From: Protea cynaroides
Taxonomy: Eukaryota > Streptophyta > Magnoliopsida > Proteales > Proteaceae
Length of the DNA: 64,000 nt
Direction: 5' to 3'
Assembly (NCBI GenBank): GCA_028583415.1
Contig: CM053271.1
Span: 89,329,534 to 89,393,533, forward strand
Below the pieces are notes generated by a model. It worked only from the letters and a program-made list of their open reading frames with translations. It did not search any database and was not told where the DNA came from. Position 1 is the first letter of the stretch. Each line of letters starts with the position of its first letter. The position numbers and the translations under genes are program-made. Below, one piece after another: positions 11,504 to 24,135 of this stretch.

Positions 11504-11508
11504 CCGTT
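11504..11508. repeat. Target-site duplication CCGTT of element 1
   Basis: CCGTT at 11504-11508 and again at 24636-24640, directly outside the two LTRs. Without element 1 the RNase H reading of element 4 is continuous. Confidence 0.92.
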
Positions 11509-11870
11509 TGTAAGACCTGCATTCCACTAACCCGGTCTAACCATGTTGTGCCAGGTCTTTTCATCATAGTTGGATCAAGTGGATTGACTGTGTGAAGAAG
11601 GACCACAAGACCAGGTATGAAAATCGACCCAAAACACTGATAATCAAGTGTATGGTTGACTACCTGGGTAGGTATGGTCAACCATACAGTAGAAAATAAA
11701 GACCACTGATTAATAGCCGTATGGTCGATGTTTTCAAGCATATGGTGATGGATTTTGCGACCATACGTTCGACCGTACGATCCCAAACCAGACTCCGAGT
11801 TTGAAAACTTTCCAAATAAAAGGAGGATCTCTTTCCTATTATTGGAGAACCTTATATGGAGAGTTTCTCT

Positions 11871-11880
11871 CTATATAAAG
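11871..11880 (+). promoter_or_regulatory. TATA box of LTR A2
   Basis: CTATATAAAG followed by GACGTTCC, about 360 bases into the LTR, between the two motif arrays. Transcription would start around 11900, at the head of a GA-rich leader. Confidence 0.7.
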
Positions 11881-13290
11881 GACGTTCCTTACCCTTTGGG
11901 AACATCATTAAACCCTAAAGGAAGATAAGGAGAAGGAGAGAAGACTAAGGAGAAGGCTAAGAGAAGAGTTCTACAGACTCTCTGCAACAAGTAAGGTATG
12001 AACTTGTCTTTATAGCTTTAGAACATTAAGAGTGAGAATTTCTAGTATAAATTGCAATACCAAACCCAATGTAAGGATTCAATTATAGGATTCTCTGAAC
12101 AAATCTCAAAAAGGGACCATGGAAAATGGGTTAGGATAATTAGTTGGTAAAATTAAGAAATTTGGCCTTAGAATGATCATTAGGAAGGACCCTATTGAAG
12201 AGCCAAGAGGAAGAATTTGGATTAAAAGTAGAATTTGGTCAGAAAACCATATGGTAGCAGCTACGATCGATCATAGCATGGCAAGAGTATCGACCATAGC
12301 CATTCGGGAAGAATTCAGGAACTGTATGGTCGCAGGTGTATGGTCGCATATAGTGCAACAGTATGGTATCGACCGTACGTGGTAAGGTAGACATAGCACG
12401 AGACCATGGGACCAATCAGACACCTATCAATGATTTGTTTTGATTTTTGACTACTGTAACATGGTACATATGAACCCTAACTTATATTCATGTAACTTGT
12501 AGGTTACTAAATTGATTCAAAGAGAGTTATAAGGCTTGGAAGGAGATCGAGCTTTGCTAACAGGTGAGGGAACAAGGCCTAAATTAATTGGATAATAATA
12601 AACTGTTATTTTATTGAGTCTAATGCCATGATTGATTTTATGCTTGTCATCAAATATTACTGTTATTACTGCTCATGCATATTTACTTTTGTCTATTTGC
12701 TACCATATTGGCTGATGATGATAGGAATAGGCATGTGATTGTGTGTGTGTGGTTAGTATGTTGGACGCGAGTAGGGGATCAGGAGAAAGACATGGCATTG
12801 TGGTCTTTGACTTGGTCACCAGACTCTAGTTCTATCTCTACTCAAGTCTTGTCTACTAACATCATCGTATCGCCATTACCTTAGCAGAACTATTAGGTCG
12901 TAGGGCATCAGGGGAGGTGGTCTCAGACCGTATGGTCTTTGACTCTGTCAGGGGGCCTTAGCTCTATCTCTATGGACGTATTAAGGGATGCTGGGATGAG
13001 GCCTTGGATAAACTAGATGACATTAGGATTGGTTAGTTGTGAGCCTAGTTTGCAAGCCCTCACCAATAGGGACTTACGTGTTGGTATGGGTGGGGCATCA
13101 GGGGAAGTTGGGGGGGGTGTGATCCGGACACTTTAGCTCTATCTCTATTCCATGGTGGGTTGAATGTGGACGACAATGATATTTGATCCATTTTGTGGGC
13201 TTACACACATTTGTATAGAGGTGCGGTGGTCGCCAAACCTTTCTATAGCACATTGCATACTTTAAAAATCAGACCAAAGATATGAATTGA

Positions 13291-13509
13291 ATGCATGCAT
13301 ATGTTTGTTGCATTGTTTTGTTTTACTCACTAAGCCGTGATGTGTGCTCACCCTTTCGACATCGAATATCTTTAGTTGATGATGTAGGTCCTATTGTAGA
13401 AGAGTACGTGAATGCGTTGCCGTATGGGCACATGGCGGCTATAGACATAAAAGCTGTTGAACATGCGCATGATCCTTCATGCGAGTGCAATCAATGCGTC
13501 TTTGATTAG
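13291..13509 (+). CDS. LTR-embedded small acidic ORF (A2 copy)
   Basis: 72 codons. Core: SPFRHRISLVDDVG, IVEEYVNALPYGHMAA, acidic/His middle, then CECNQCVFD and stop. It is the 5' LTR partner of the copy at 24136-24354; both keep the frame and the stop although the LTRs have diverged. An AG (GATGTAG here, GATGCAG elsewhere) precedes the best conserved part. Function unknown. Confidence 0.5.
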   Translation: MHAYVCCIVLFYSLSRDVCSPFRHRISLVDDVGPIVEEYVNALPYGHMAAIDIKAVEHAHDPSCECNQCVFD

Positions 13510-13787
13510 TTTAGTTATATTTTGATTATCTGACATGTAATTGATTATTTTACTTTTATGTCTTGAGTTACTTGGAGATAACTGGATTGATTATTTATTT
13601 ATCACTATTAGATACTCAATTATTTAATTATAAAAACTTTTTCTTATTTGTTTATTATCTCTGATTATTACCACGGAATGTATGTGGTTTGATATGGTAG
13701 GTACTACCTAAACAAGATCCTGGTGTTGGTTTATTGACAGTTCATCATACTATTCTGGTTAGTCCAGAATTGGGGTGTGATAACTTG

Positions 13788-13792
13788 GTATT
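13788..13792. repeat. Target-site duplication GTATT of the solo LTR in element 1
   Basis: GTATT here and at 14951-14955. Joining across it gives ACTTGGTATTAGAGCTC, the mutated primer-binding site of element 1. Confidence 0.8.
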
Positions 13793-14950
13793 TGTTTGTT
13801 GTTGAATCCGCAAGTGTACGGGTCGTGCAAATAAAATAATGATAAGTCGAGTAACGTTTCCACAGGGAGAATGTTCAATTACCAAACCTAATTAATTCTC
13901 TCTATTATTTAGACAACTGAATTACCAAGATTAATAATTAATAAGCAGATTATGAAACCAAAGATAGGATTTAGACTTCCTCAATTAAATTATGCTTAAC
14001 CAAACCAGACTTATTGAATAAATTTTTGTTGATGCAACGATCAATTCCTTAAGATATTCTGTTATCTCTTTCAAGAATAACAAATTATGCCCGTATTAAT
14101 CCTTCATCTACTTTCGTGTTTGCAGGATTCTAATACAAACTCATTACGTTCATTAGAATTAAAACAAAGATCACAATGGTGAGCCCTTATTTCTAAGAAA
14201 ATACTCAACCAATGACTGATATTTTATGAACTAATATCAATCTTCCGCTTTCGCTCCCTCAATTGATACCTTGAGATATGCAATTAGTGATCAATTAATC
14301 ACATGTAATTTTTCAAAAATACCAGATTGCATAAAACATAATCATTCAAAAGTTAAGGATTTAATCAACACAATTTCAATGAATCCATCCTAATCCTAGA
14401 ATAAGAAATCTAGAAATTTATCATTGATAATTCTAAAACATAAACAAAGGGATCACAGAGAAAAGGGAAGAACTCGTAATGGGAATAGATAAAGCCTGAA
14501 TCTAAAATTTCTCTCTAGTCTTCTAGCTCCATCCCTCTCGAACTCTCCACCTCCAATGTGCCATGTAGCCCCTTCTATGAACAGCTCTTCTTGCTCTCTG
14601 TATTTTTCTTTTCTCCTTCTTCTTAATTTATAAGCTTACAGTCCCATAAACTCAGTCTTTTACAATCTTGCAATTTACCCAATTTGTTGAAGAATGCTGA
14701 TTCTAAGGCAAATTTTGGTCAATTATCTTCCAAATCATTTAGGAATGTAACACCAAGCTTTGAGCTATCTTGACACCTCTTATTTAGTCTTTATCCAATT
14801 CAAAAACCTACCAAATAACCAAAAATAACTAAGAATTAAATAAATTAATAAAATACTTAAAACATTAATTAAATTAAACTAAATGTCCAAGAAAAATTAC
14901 AAAATTAAACTAAATAAGATAAAGAATGTGCTAATTAATTTCACGTATCA
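13793..14950. repeat. Solo LTR of another family, inside the PBS of element 1
   Basis: 1158 bases beginning TGTTTGTTGTTGAATCC and ending TTTCACGTATCA, with 5-base duplications GTATT. It contains CCGCAAGTGTACGGGTCG and TTTCCACAGGGAG, strings I recall from the ends of many plant LTR elements. AT-rich, no coding capacity. Family and orientation are not determined. It splits the primer-binding site, so element 1 lost autonomous priming at the latest when this inserted. Confidence 0.75.
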
Positions 14951-14955
14951 GTATT

Positions 14956-15113
14956 AGAGCTCTCTCAAGTTCTACCCATCGACCTAACTACTGCTATGCT
15001 AGTCATGAACTGAGTTAAAAAAATAAAAACTATAATATAAACACACCATAAGCATCTTGTTGGTTGAGACATAAACTAAGAAAGAAAATAATGCACATAA
15101 CTAAAGGAGAAAC

Positions 15114-15211
<98 letters not shown>

Positions 15212-15307
15212 AAAATGAAAATGAGAAAAATGTATATCCGAACCAGAGTATGGTCCACAATCCGAACAATTACTCTGTAGTATAATGAGAGAAAGAAAAA
15301 GGAGCAA
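14956..15307 (+). other. 5' leader of element 1
   Basis: Begins with the remainder of the PBS (AGAGCTCTCTCAAG). It aligns with the leader of element 3 at 61500-61650 (ATAAACACACCATAAGCA, GTTGGTTGAGACA). It contains the TA repeat and no gene. Confidence 0.7.
15118..15208. repeat. (TA)n microsatellite
   Basis: 91 bases of uninterrupted TA, about 45 units, in the element 1 leader. Absent from the homologous leader of element 3, so it expanded after insertion. Confidence 0.97.
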
Positions 15308-16571
15308 TCATAGAGCTGGGAGCACTGGAGGAGGTGGTGCATCCCGATTTCGATTATAGTCTTCAGCATACACTCTAGTGAGCCAGGCTACCTGAGTCTG
15401 GGTCATTCGGAGACTAGCTACCAGATCTACTACCCGCTGGTCTGTAGAGCGCTGAGTGTCTAGGATCTCTCCTACCCTCTGATTGATAGCACGCTAGGCG
15501 TCTAGAATCTCATGCAGTAATACCATCATGTCATCTGATGGTGGACGCGAAAGACCAGCCGAGTGAGAAGTCCGAGAAGGGCCGGCTCCAGTAGAACGCT
15601 GTGGTGATGGAGGAGGTATGGCATCTACATCCTTGTACATTCGATCATCATCCTCCTCATCATCACTCTTGTCTACCTCTGCTGCTGCCGTTGCTGCTGC
15701 CTCTGCATCTGTTGCCGCCACCCGAGTGAGAGGACATCTCTTGGCATTTTTCTCATCATTGCTGACCTGTACCTCTCTCATCCCCATCCTGTAAATGGCA
15801 TCCCAATCCAGATCAACAGAGAAGGTGTCTTCATAGATCCTCTCATCCTCTAAATTCACCTAAAGGTGAGTTAGAAGAGTGGAGATCAACTGTCCATAGG
15901 ACAGGTTACCTCGCGAATCAGATAAAGTAGCCCTGTGCATAGTCTGGATAATAATGTATGGTAGACAGACAGGCTGCCTGGTGTATATACAGTACAATAG
16001 GTACTGAGTCACCTGAGAGACCATGTCGTAGTGTCCACCCTGAGGAATCAAATCATGCTGAATGATCTTACAATATACCCGTGGCTCAGGACGCAGGTTG
16101 ACGGCCTTCATCTCCCAGCAGTCATCACGAAGAATCTGATTGCATATCTCTGTGCGCATAGAAGTGGATAGAAACTTAGGCTCCTTTGGTGCGCAATAAA
16201 CCAACGGCCCATCATTGGAAATGCTCAGGAGATCAGCCAACTCCTGACAGTTGAAAGAGATAGGAACTCCTTTCACCCAACTAGTGATCCAAAGCTCTCT
16301 ACCCCTGTCCATATCCTCTAGATCACCCTCGACCTGTAAGTGGCAATAGAACTGCTTTACTAGGTCTGGGAAGGTGTAAGCCTTGTACAAGATTATGGGT
16401 AGCCAACCCATATCACCAAATTCCCTCTTCACATCAATATGGCTAAATGGGCTAGTTAACACATCGACCCCCTTCTACCTTTTTTCGTTGAAACCATGGA
16501 TATTGAACCTCCACTTCGATGGACCAGAAACGACGCTGGTCATGAGCTCGAGGAACCTTAGTGCGAACCAT
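15308..16571 (-). pseudogene. Opposite-strand accessory ORF of element 1 (PF20167-like)
   Basis: About 420 residues with three breaks. Starts MVRTKVPRAHDQRRFWS at 16571. Landmarks in order: KKVEGGRCVN, REFGDMGWLPII, VKQFYCHLQVEG, SWVKGVPISFNCQELADLL, VYCAPKEPKFLS, GGHYDMVSQVTQYLL, CLPYIIIQTMHRA. Then comes the second domain: DLDWDAIYRMGMREVQVS, Ala-rich, SDDEEDDDRMYKDVDAIPPPSP, a predicted helix, and a PPPPVLPAL end. Frame shifts near 16455, stops near 15860 and 15494. A conserved acceptor TTTTCTTGCAG ends at 16577, five bases before the ATG, as in elements 5 and 2. It points away from gag. Confidence 0.75.
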
Positions 16572-17466
16572 GATAACTGCAAGAAAAGTGAATAAGAAAA
16601 ACAAGTTAGAGAAATTTGAAATTTGGGTAGCATAACGATGTAAAATGGGAAAAAGCCTCACTTTTCACGCAAACACTTAGGTAGGAGGACTTACATAGGT
16701 CACAAACCATCCTGCAAGGCTCATTCAATCAAAAATTTCAACTACATAGATTGAATTTGGCAAAATCTTGAAATTGGAAAAAACCCCTATTTCTAGGTCA
16801 AAAATGGGGAATTTCAAATGTTAATCAAACCAACAGATTAAACTCAAAATTTCTTGAGGGCTTTCATCTGTTGGGTAGCCAATACCAAGAACCCCCAATA
16901 AAAATAAAATTTTTACGATCAAATAGACTTTAATTTGAAGAAAACTATAAATATGACGAACACCTAGGTATGAAAGCTTGAAAAAGAAGAAAGAATATAG
17001 AATATACATTGGGAAATGTAATGAAGATTGTTGATTGATGGAGAAATCACCAAGTTCGTACGGTTGACATTGTAGCAACCCAGTGGTGGCGAGCTAAGTT
17101 GAGACCATAGGAGAAAGAATGAGGAATGAGAGGGAAATCTCGAAAAACAGGTTTAAAACCTGATTTTTGAATCGTACAATCGCACAATTCGACCAAAACA
17201 ACCGACAGTACCAATCGACCGTACGATCAACCGTAGGGTCTCGGTGAGTTTCCAGGGTTCGTATGGTCGAAATCAATGGTGGCGCTACATGCGACAGTAC
17301 GGCATCGACCGTACGATTAACTGCTGTCTATTTTTTATTCTGTTAGAGTTATTGCTTAATAATTTGTTTCTTCTCTCTCCTTCCACTATGGGACTAACAA
17401 ATTATTACCATTTTATCTTGTCTCACATGTGTAGCCTCTCTAATATTACTTTACCCAGGAATTTAA
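16572..17466. promoter_or_regulatory. Divergent interval of element 1 with motif array
   Basis: No coding sequence. Contains the probable intron of the accessory transcript (donor GTATATT at 17007, acceptor at 16577, minus strand) and an array at about 17160-17320 of CGACCGTACGA/GTATGGTCGA, the same variant as in this element's LTRs. Gag begins just to the right on the other strand. Confidence 0.55.
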
Positions 17467-20400
17467 ATGGCTGGGCATAGATTAACCAGAGGGAGACAGA
17501 ATGCAAACCCACCTCCACCACCTACGGAGGTTAATAACAATGAAGGTCAAGAAGAGCAATCAGGAGATGCTGGAAATCAAAATGTTGCACCTCAGGATGT
17601 TCACACCCAGGCCAACCTAACTAATTTACTAGCACCACCTACAGATTTGGCTACTGCAGTGATGAATTTAGCACAACAAGTACAACAAGTGCAGTAAATG
17701 CAAGTGAACATGCAAGCTGCCATGGGAATTACTTCCCTAGCTGCAAACACCACACCTATACCTACAGGGCAAGCTAGTACCGTGCCTGGGGGTAGCAATA
17801 CTGTGCCCCAAGCGTCTACTATAAACAACACGGTACCCCAAGCACTGTAAACACCAGTTGTGCAAACTCAAGTGCAGAACCCTGAAGCACCGTAAGGCGG
17901 GTACAACCAAGGTAATTATCAGTACCAACTGCCCATGTATGAAGCTTATGCACAGTATCAGCTTGATCACTCTAGATTGATCGAGCATTTTTTGAAGATG
18001 AAATAGAGGGAATTCACTGGTAAGCTATCGGATCCTCTGTGCCAACCCACTGGATCGACGAGATGGAGAGAAACTTTATGATGATGACTGTCAGCGAAGA
18101 AGAGAAAGTATTATGTGTCACATTTATGCTGAAAGGTGATACACATCACTGGTGGAAGTGCACTCGGAGTTATATATTGACAAAGAACATCCAATTAACC
18201 TGGGCTATCTTCAAAGAAGCCTTCTTCGAGAAGTATTTCCCCAGGAGTTTCAAAGATCAAATGGAAAAGGAGTTCTTGAGTCTGTACCAGGGATAGATGA
18301 CTGTGGACACTTATCATTAGCGTTATGAAAAGCTGTTCTTCTTTGCTCCCTCTAGCATGCAGGAAGAAGATACCAAAACCCGAAGGTTCGTTATGGGACT
18401 TAGGGGAAGCATCCGAGAGCTTGTTTTGGGGCTGGAAAAGAAAATATACAATGAAGCTGTGCAGATAGCACGAGTTTTGGAGTCTAGTCAAAGAGAGAGT
18501 TACTTTGCTCAAAGCAGGGCTATAAAGAGGCCGAATGGAAACTCATTCAACGGGGGAAACTCCAAGACATTTAAATCCTTCAGCACCCAAGGCTTCAATT
18601 CTGTAGCCAAGACTACTCCAGCAGCCCAACTTCAACTAAAGCAAGGAAATGCTGGAGTTAAGTGCTACAACTGTGATCAAGTAGGACATTATTCAAGAGA
18701 TTGTCCTAAGCCAAGGAAACAGCTACAACAAGGAAAGATTTATGCAGTCACTTCTGAGGATGCTACCACATCTCCTGATGTGGTCACAGGTATGATTTAA
18801 CCTTTTGTTTGTAATGTTTTGTGTGAGCATATAGATTAATTTTAGAAGAAAAATCACAGGTATCGTATCTATTAATGGCATATCTACTAGAGTACTCTTT
18901 GACTCTAGAGCCACACACTCATTTATATCAGTGTCTTTCAGAAAAAAGTTAAATATACCCCTCAGACCGTTAGACTACAAGCTAATGGTATAGTCACCTA
19001 TGGGATTAGAAGAGGAATTAGATCAAGGTTATGGACAATGTCCAGTTCCTATAAATAGACGAAGTTTGGATGCCAACCTAGTGTAACTCAAGATGGCAGA
19101 CTTCGACGTCATCCTAGGGATAGACTGGTTATCCCAGCATTCAGCAAGTTTGCTTTGCGCTGAGAAGAAGATATCATTTAAAGACAAGAAAGGCACAGAG
19201 TTCAGTTTTGTGGGAACCAAACTTCCCCATAAATGAAAACTCATTCTTTCTGCATTAAAGGCTAGGAGATGCCTCGAAAAAGGAAGAATTGGGTACCTAG
19301 TGTCTGTGGTTGACCTAACCAAAGAAGCACCACGAATGAAAGATATTGAAGTTGTGTGTGAATTTTTGGATGTATTTCCTAAGGAATTACCAGGATTACC
19401 ACCTGATCGAGCGACAAAGTTTGTTATAGACCTTATACCTCGAGCAGCACCAGTATCTAAGGCACCCTATCGAATGATTCCTACTGAATTGAAGGAACTG
19501 AAGGTACAATTACAGGAGTTGCTGGACGAGGGTTATATTTGACCAAATATATCACCATGGGGAGCCCCGATATTGTTCATGAGAAAGAAGGATGGTAGTG
19601 TTTGACTTTGTATAGATTACCAAGAATTGAACAAGCTCACGACCAAGAATCGGTATCCGTTGCCTCAGATTGATGACTTATTCTACCAGTTGCGAGGTGC
19701 CAAAGTATTTTCCAAGATTGATCTTCGATCAGGATACCATCAATTGAAGATCAAGGAAGGTGATATTCTGAAGACAACATTCAAAACAAGATATGGACAT
19801 TATGAATTCCTAGTTATGTCTTTTGGATTGACTAACGCACCCGCAACTTTCATAGAACTCATGAATCAGGTATTCCACGATATGCTGGATACATCTGTCA
19901 TTGTATTTATTGATGACATCTCAGTCTACTCCAAGGACAAAGAAACTCATATCACAAATCTTAGAGCCGCTCTACAACGACTAAGAACAGAAAAGATTTA
20001 TGCTAAATTTACTAAGTGTGAGTTATGGCTAAGTGAAGTCGCTTTCTTAAGCCATGTTGTATCAGCTGAAGGAATTAAAGTGGATATTAGCAAGATTGAA
20101 GCCATTGTGAAATGGAAAGCACCTAAAAATATTGTAGAAATTTAAAGTTTCTTAGGTCTAGCTGGGTATTATCGATAATTCGTGGAAGATTACTCTAAAA
20201 TCGCCGTACCTCTCCCCAGTCTGACCAAGAAAGGAGATAAGTTTGTTTGGACTGACAAATGTGAGGAGTGTTTCCAAACACTGAAGGCAGGACTGATATC
20301 TGCTCCCATCTTCACCATACCGGTACTAGGAGAACCATTTATCTTGTACATCGACGAGTCTGGGTTTGGTTTGGGATGTGTGCTCATGCAAGGAGAGTAA

Positions 20401-22334
20401 GTAATTACCTATGCTTTCAGACAATTAAAGATACAAGAGAAGAATTATCCCACTCATGACTTGAAATTAGCAGCGGTGGTACATGCCGTTAAGATATGGA
20501 GACATTATTTGTATGGAGAGAAATTTTAGATTAAATCAGATCACAAGAGTCTCACTCATCTTTTCAATCAAAAGGAGTTGAACATGAGATAGAGAAGATG
20601 GCTGGAGTTGTTAAAGGATTATGATTGCGATATCTAGTATCACCCAAGAAAAGCTAATGTAGTGGCCAATGCACTAAGCAGAAAACAATGACAAAGTTAC
20701 AGGAAGAAGCTAGCATAAATGCTGCAATGTGTGTCACAGGTAAAGTATTCAATTGCAGTAGTAAGCAGTTCGAGATTGATAAACCAGGTGAATCGATCGA
20801 CCTAGGGTTTATTCATCAATTCTTAAACATGTTTGCTACATTGAAGATTGTACCTGATCTGGTAGACGAAGTGAAAGCAACTATTCAATCAGACCCCTAT
20901 CTGAGAATAGTGCAAGAAGACCTTGAAAAAGGTAGGACTACTCCTGACTTCACCTTGGATCTTGGAAGGGTACTATGATACAAAGGAAGAGTATGCGTCC
21001 TTGAAAGTAAAGACGTAGATATTAGACATAGATTAATGAAGGAAGCTCACACTACTGCTTATTCAATACATCCCAGAAGTACAAAGATGTATCATGATCT
21101 GAAGAAACTATATTGGTGGAGGGGAATGAAAGCTGATGTAGCTAAATATGTGTCGCAATGCTTGAATTATCAGCGGGTAAAGGTTAAAAGGCAAAGGCCT
21201 ACAGGTTTGTTATAACCATTACCTGAACCAGCTTGAAAATGAGACTGCATTACTATGGATTTCGTCACAGGATTACTATTGACTCTCAGAGTAGTTGACG
21301 CAGTTTGGGTAATTGTAGATCGTTTGACTAAGACAACTTGTTTTATAGCTATCCGACCTCAGTATACACTAGAGAGGCTAGCTAAGCTGTATGTGGATAA
21401 TATTGTTAGATTGCATGGTGTGCCTAAAAGCATCGTGTCCGACAGAGACCCTCGCTTTACTTCAAACTTTTAAGAAAGATTACAGAAGGCTATGGGTATA
21501 ACGCTGAAATTTAATACAACATTTCACCCTCAGACCGATGGACAGTCGGAGCGCACTATTCAGATTTTGAAAGACATGCTCCGAGCATGTGTGATTGATT
21601 TCAAAGGATCATGGGATGAGAAGTATCGAGTTTGCTTATAACAACAGCTATCAAGCTACGATACAAATGTCGCCTTATGAAGCACTAAATGGTAGGAAGT
21701 GTCGAACTCCCTTATTTTGGAACGAAGTTGGAGAACGGAGAGTTGTTGGACTAGAATTTATCGAAGAGACTTGTTGAGTAGTAGACATAATCAAGGAAAG
21801 GGTCCGAATAGCTCAGAACCGTCAGAAGCAATATACAGATAATCAATGCCAAGATCTTGAATTCACCATAAGTGATAAGGTATTTTTAAAGATATCTCCT
21901 ATGCGTGGTCTAAAATGGTTTCGACAGAAGGGAAAACTATGTCCTAGATATATTGGACCTTATGAGATTTTGGAAAGGCATGGAAAGATAGCGTATCAGT
22001 TAGCACTACCACCATCGATGTCTAGTGTACATGATGTATTCCATGTTTCACAACTGATGAAGTACGTCAGAGATCCGACACAAGTGTTAACAATGAATCC
22101 ACCAGATTTGACTGAAGATTTAATGTTTTAAGTGGTACCTTTTGAAATCACTAGTCGAAAGGTTCAACGTCTTTGCAACCGCGACATCTATTATGTTAAA
22201 GTTATCTGGAAAAGCCAAGATGTGGAAGAAATCACATGGGAAGAAGAGAACGCTATGCGAAAGCAATATCCGCACCTATTCGACTCGAAAGGTATATGTA
22301 AATTTCGAGGACAAAATTTATGTAAGGGGGGAGT
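17467..22334 (+). pseudogene. Gag-Pol polyprotein of element 1, many stops
   Basis: Start ATG 17467 (MAGHRLTRGRQNANPPPPP). Gag capsid core about 18039-18360 (HHWWK, AFFEKYFPRSFKDQMEKEF). CCHC knuckle about 18660-18710 (CYNCDQVGHYSRDC). Protease about 18880-18960 with DSRATHSFIS instead of D-S/T-G. RT 19300-20145: SPWGAPILF, IDYQELNKLT, FSKIDLRSGYHQLKI, catalytic FIDD. RNase H about 20170-20690. Integrase: H..H and a C-C pair in which one Cys is Tyr (CLNYQ), core MDFVTGLL, SDRDPRF and DGQSERT. Chromodomain-like tail 22132-22300 (EITSRKVQRL, YYVKVIWKS, WEEENAMRKQYPHLF). At least a dozen stops, most from C-to-T or G-to-A changes compared with element 2. Cannot make protein. Confidence 0.93.
22324..22334 (+). 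other. Polypurine tract of element 1
   Basis: AAGGGGGGAGT directly before the 3' LTR. Confidence 0.85.
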
Positions 22335-22696
22335 TGTAAGACCCACACTCCACTAACCCAATCTAACTATGTCGTGCCAGATCTTCCCATCATAGCTGGA
22401 TCAAGTGGATCGACTGTATGAAGAAAGACCACAAGACCAGGTATGAAAATCGACCCAAAACACTGATAATCAAGTGTATGGTCGATTACCTGGGTAGGTA
22501 TGGTCGACCATACAGTAGAAAATAAAGACCACTGATTAATAACCATACGGTCGATGTTTTCAAGCGTATGGTAGATAGATTTTGCGACCGTACATCCGAT
22601 CGTACGATCCTAAACCAGACTCCGAGTTTGAAACTTTTCAAATAAAAGGAGGATCTCTTTCCTATTGTTGGAGAACCTTATATCAAAAGTTTCTCT

Positions 22697-22706
22697 CTAT
22701 ATAAAG
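22697..22706 (+). promoter_or_regulatory. TATA box of LTR A3
   Basis: CTATATAAAG then GACGTTCC, at the position equivalent to A2. Confidence 0.7.
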
Positions 22707-24135
22707 GACGTTCCTCAACCCTTTTTCACTCTTTTGGAACATCATCGAACCCTAGAGGAAGAGAAGGAGAAGGAGAGAAGACTAAGGAGAAGGCTGAGAG
22801 AAGAGTTCTACAGACTCTCTGCAACAAGTAAGGTATGAACCTTGTCTTTATAGCCTTAGAACATTAAGAGTGAGAATTTCTAGTGTAAATTGTAATACCA
22901 AACCCAATGTAAGGATTCAATTGTGGGATTCTCTCAGCAAATCTCAAGAAGGGACCATGGAGAATGGGTTAGGATAATTAGTTGGTAAAACTAAGAAATT
23001 TTACCTTAGAACGATCATTAGGAAGGACTCTATTAAAGAGCCAAGAGGAAGAATTCGGATTGAAAGTAGAATTTGGTCAAAAAATCGTATGGTAGCAGCT
23101 ACAGTTGACCACAGCATGACTAGAGTATTGACCATAGCCATTCGGGAAGAATTCAGGAACCGTATGGTCGCAGGTGTATGGTCGCATATAGTGCGACAAT
23201 AGGGTATCGACCATACGTGGTAAGGTCGACATAGCATGAGACCATAGGACCAATCAAACACCTATCAGTGATCTATTTCGATTTTCATATGAACCTTAAC
23301 TTAAATTCATGTAACTTCTAGGTTACTAAATTGATTCAAAGAGAGTTATAAGGCTTGGAAGGAGATTGAGCTTTGCTAATAGGTGAGGAAACAAGACCTA
23401 AATTAATTGGATAATAATAAACTATTATTTTATTGAGTCCAATGTCATGATTGATTCTATGCTTGTATGCTTGTAATGTGCATCTCACATGTCATCTAAT
23501 ATTACTGTTATTACTGCTCATGCATATTTACTTTTGTCTATTTGCTACCATGTTGATTGATGATGATAAGAATAGGCATGTGATTGTGTGTATGTGGTTA
23601 GTGTGTTGGATGTGAGTGGGGCATTAGGGGGAGGACGTAGCATTGTGGTCTCTGACCTGGTTACCAGACTCTAGCTCTATCTTTACTCAAGTCTTGTCCA
23701 CTAACATCGTCGTATCGCCATTATCTTAGCAGAACTATTACGTCGTAAGGCATCAGGGGAGGTGGTCTCGGACCGTGTGGTCTTTGACTCTGCTGGGGGG
23801 CCTTAGCTCTATCTCTATGGACGTATTGAGGGATGCTGAGGTGAGGCCTTGGATACACTAGATGGCATTAGGATTGTTTAGTTGCGAACCCAGATTGTAA
23901 GCCCTCGCCAATAGGGGCTTACGTATTGGTATGTGTAGGGCATTAGGGGAAGTGTTGGCGGTGTATGATCTGGACACTTTTACTCTATCTCTATTCCATG
24001 GTGGGATGGATGTGGATGAAAATGGTGTTTGATCCATTGGGTGGGCTTACACACCCGTGTATAGAGGTGCGGTGGCTGCCAAACCTTTCTATAGCACATT
24101 GTAAACTTTAAAACCAGACCAAAGATATGAATTGA

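Larger units (their letters stand above)
11509..13782 (+). repeat. LTR A2: 5' LTR of element 1
   Basis: TGTAAGACCTGC ... GGGGTGTGATA (ancestral end TGTGACA). Motif arrays at about 11628-11790 and 12240-12400 use the variant GTATGGTCGA/CGACCGTACG. TATA box 11871. Splice-like donors at CAAGTAAG/GTATGAAC (about 11996) and CTAACAG/GTGAGGG (about 12563). Three CATCAGGGG/AGCTCTATCTCTA repeats lie between 12776 and 13160. Confidence 0.93.

Noticed and set aside
15064..15369. Overlapping open frames of alternating Tyr-Ile on both strands
   Set aside because: They are the TA microsatellite read as protein.
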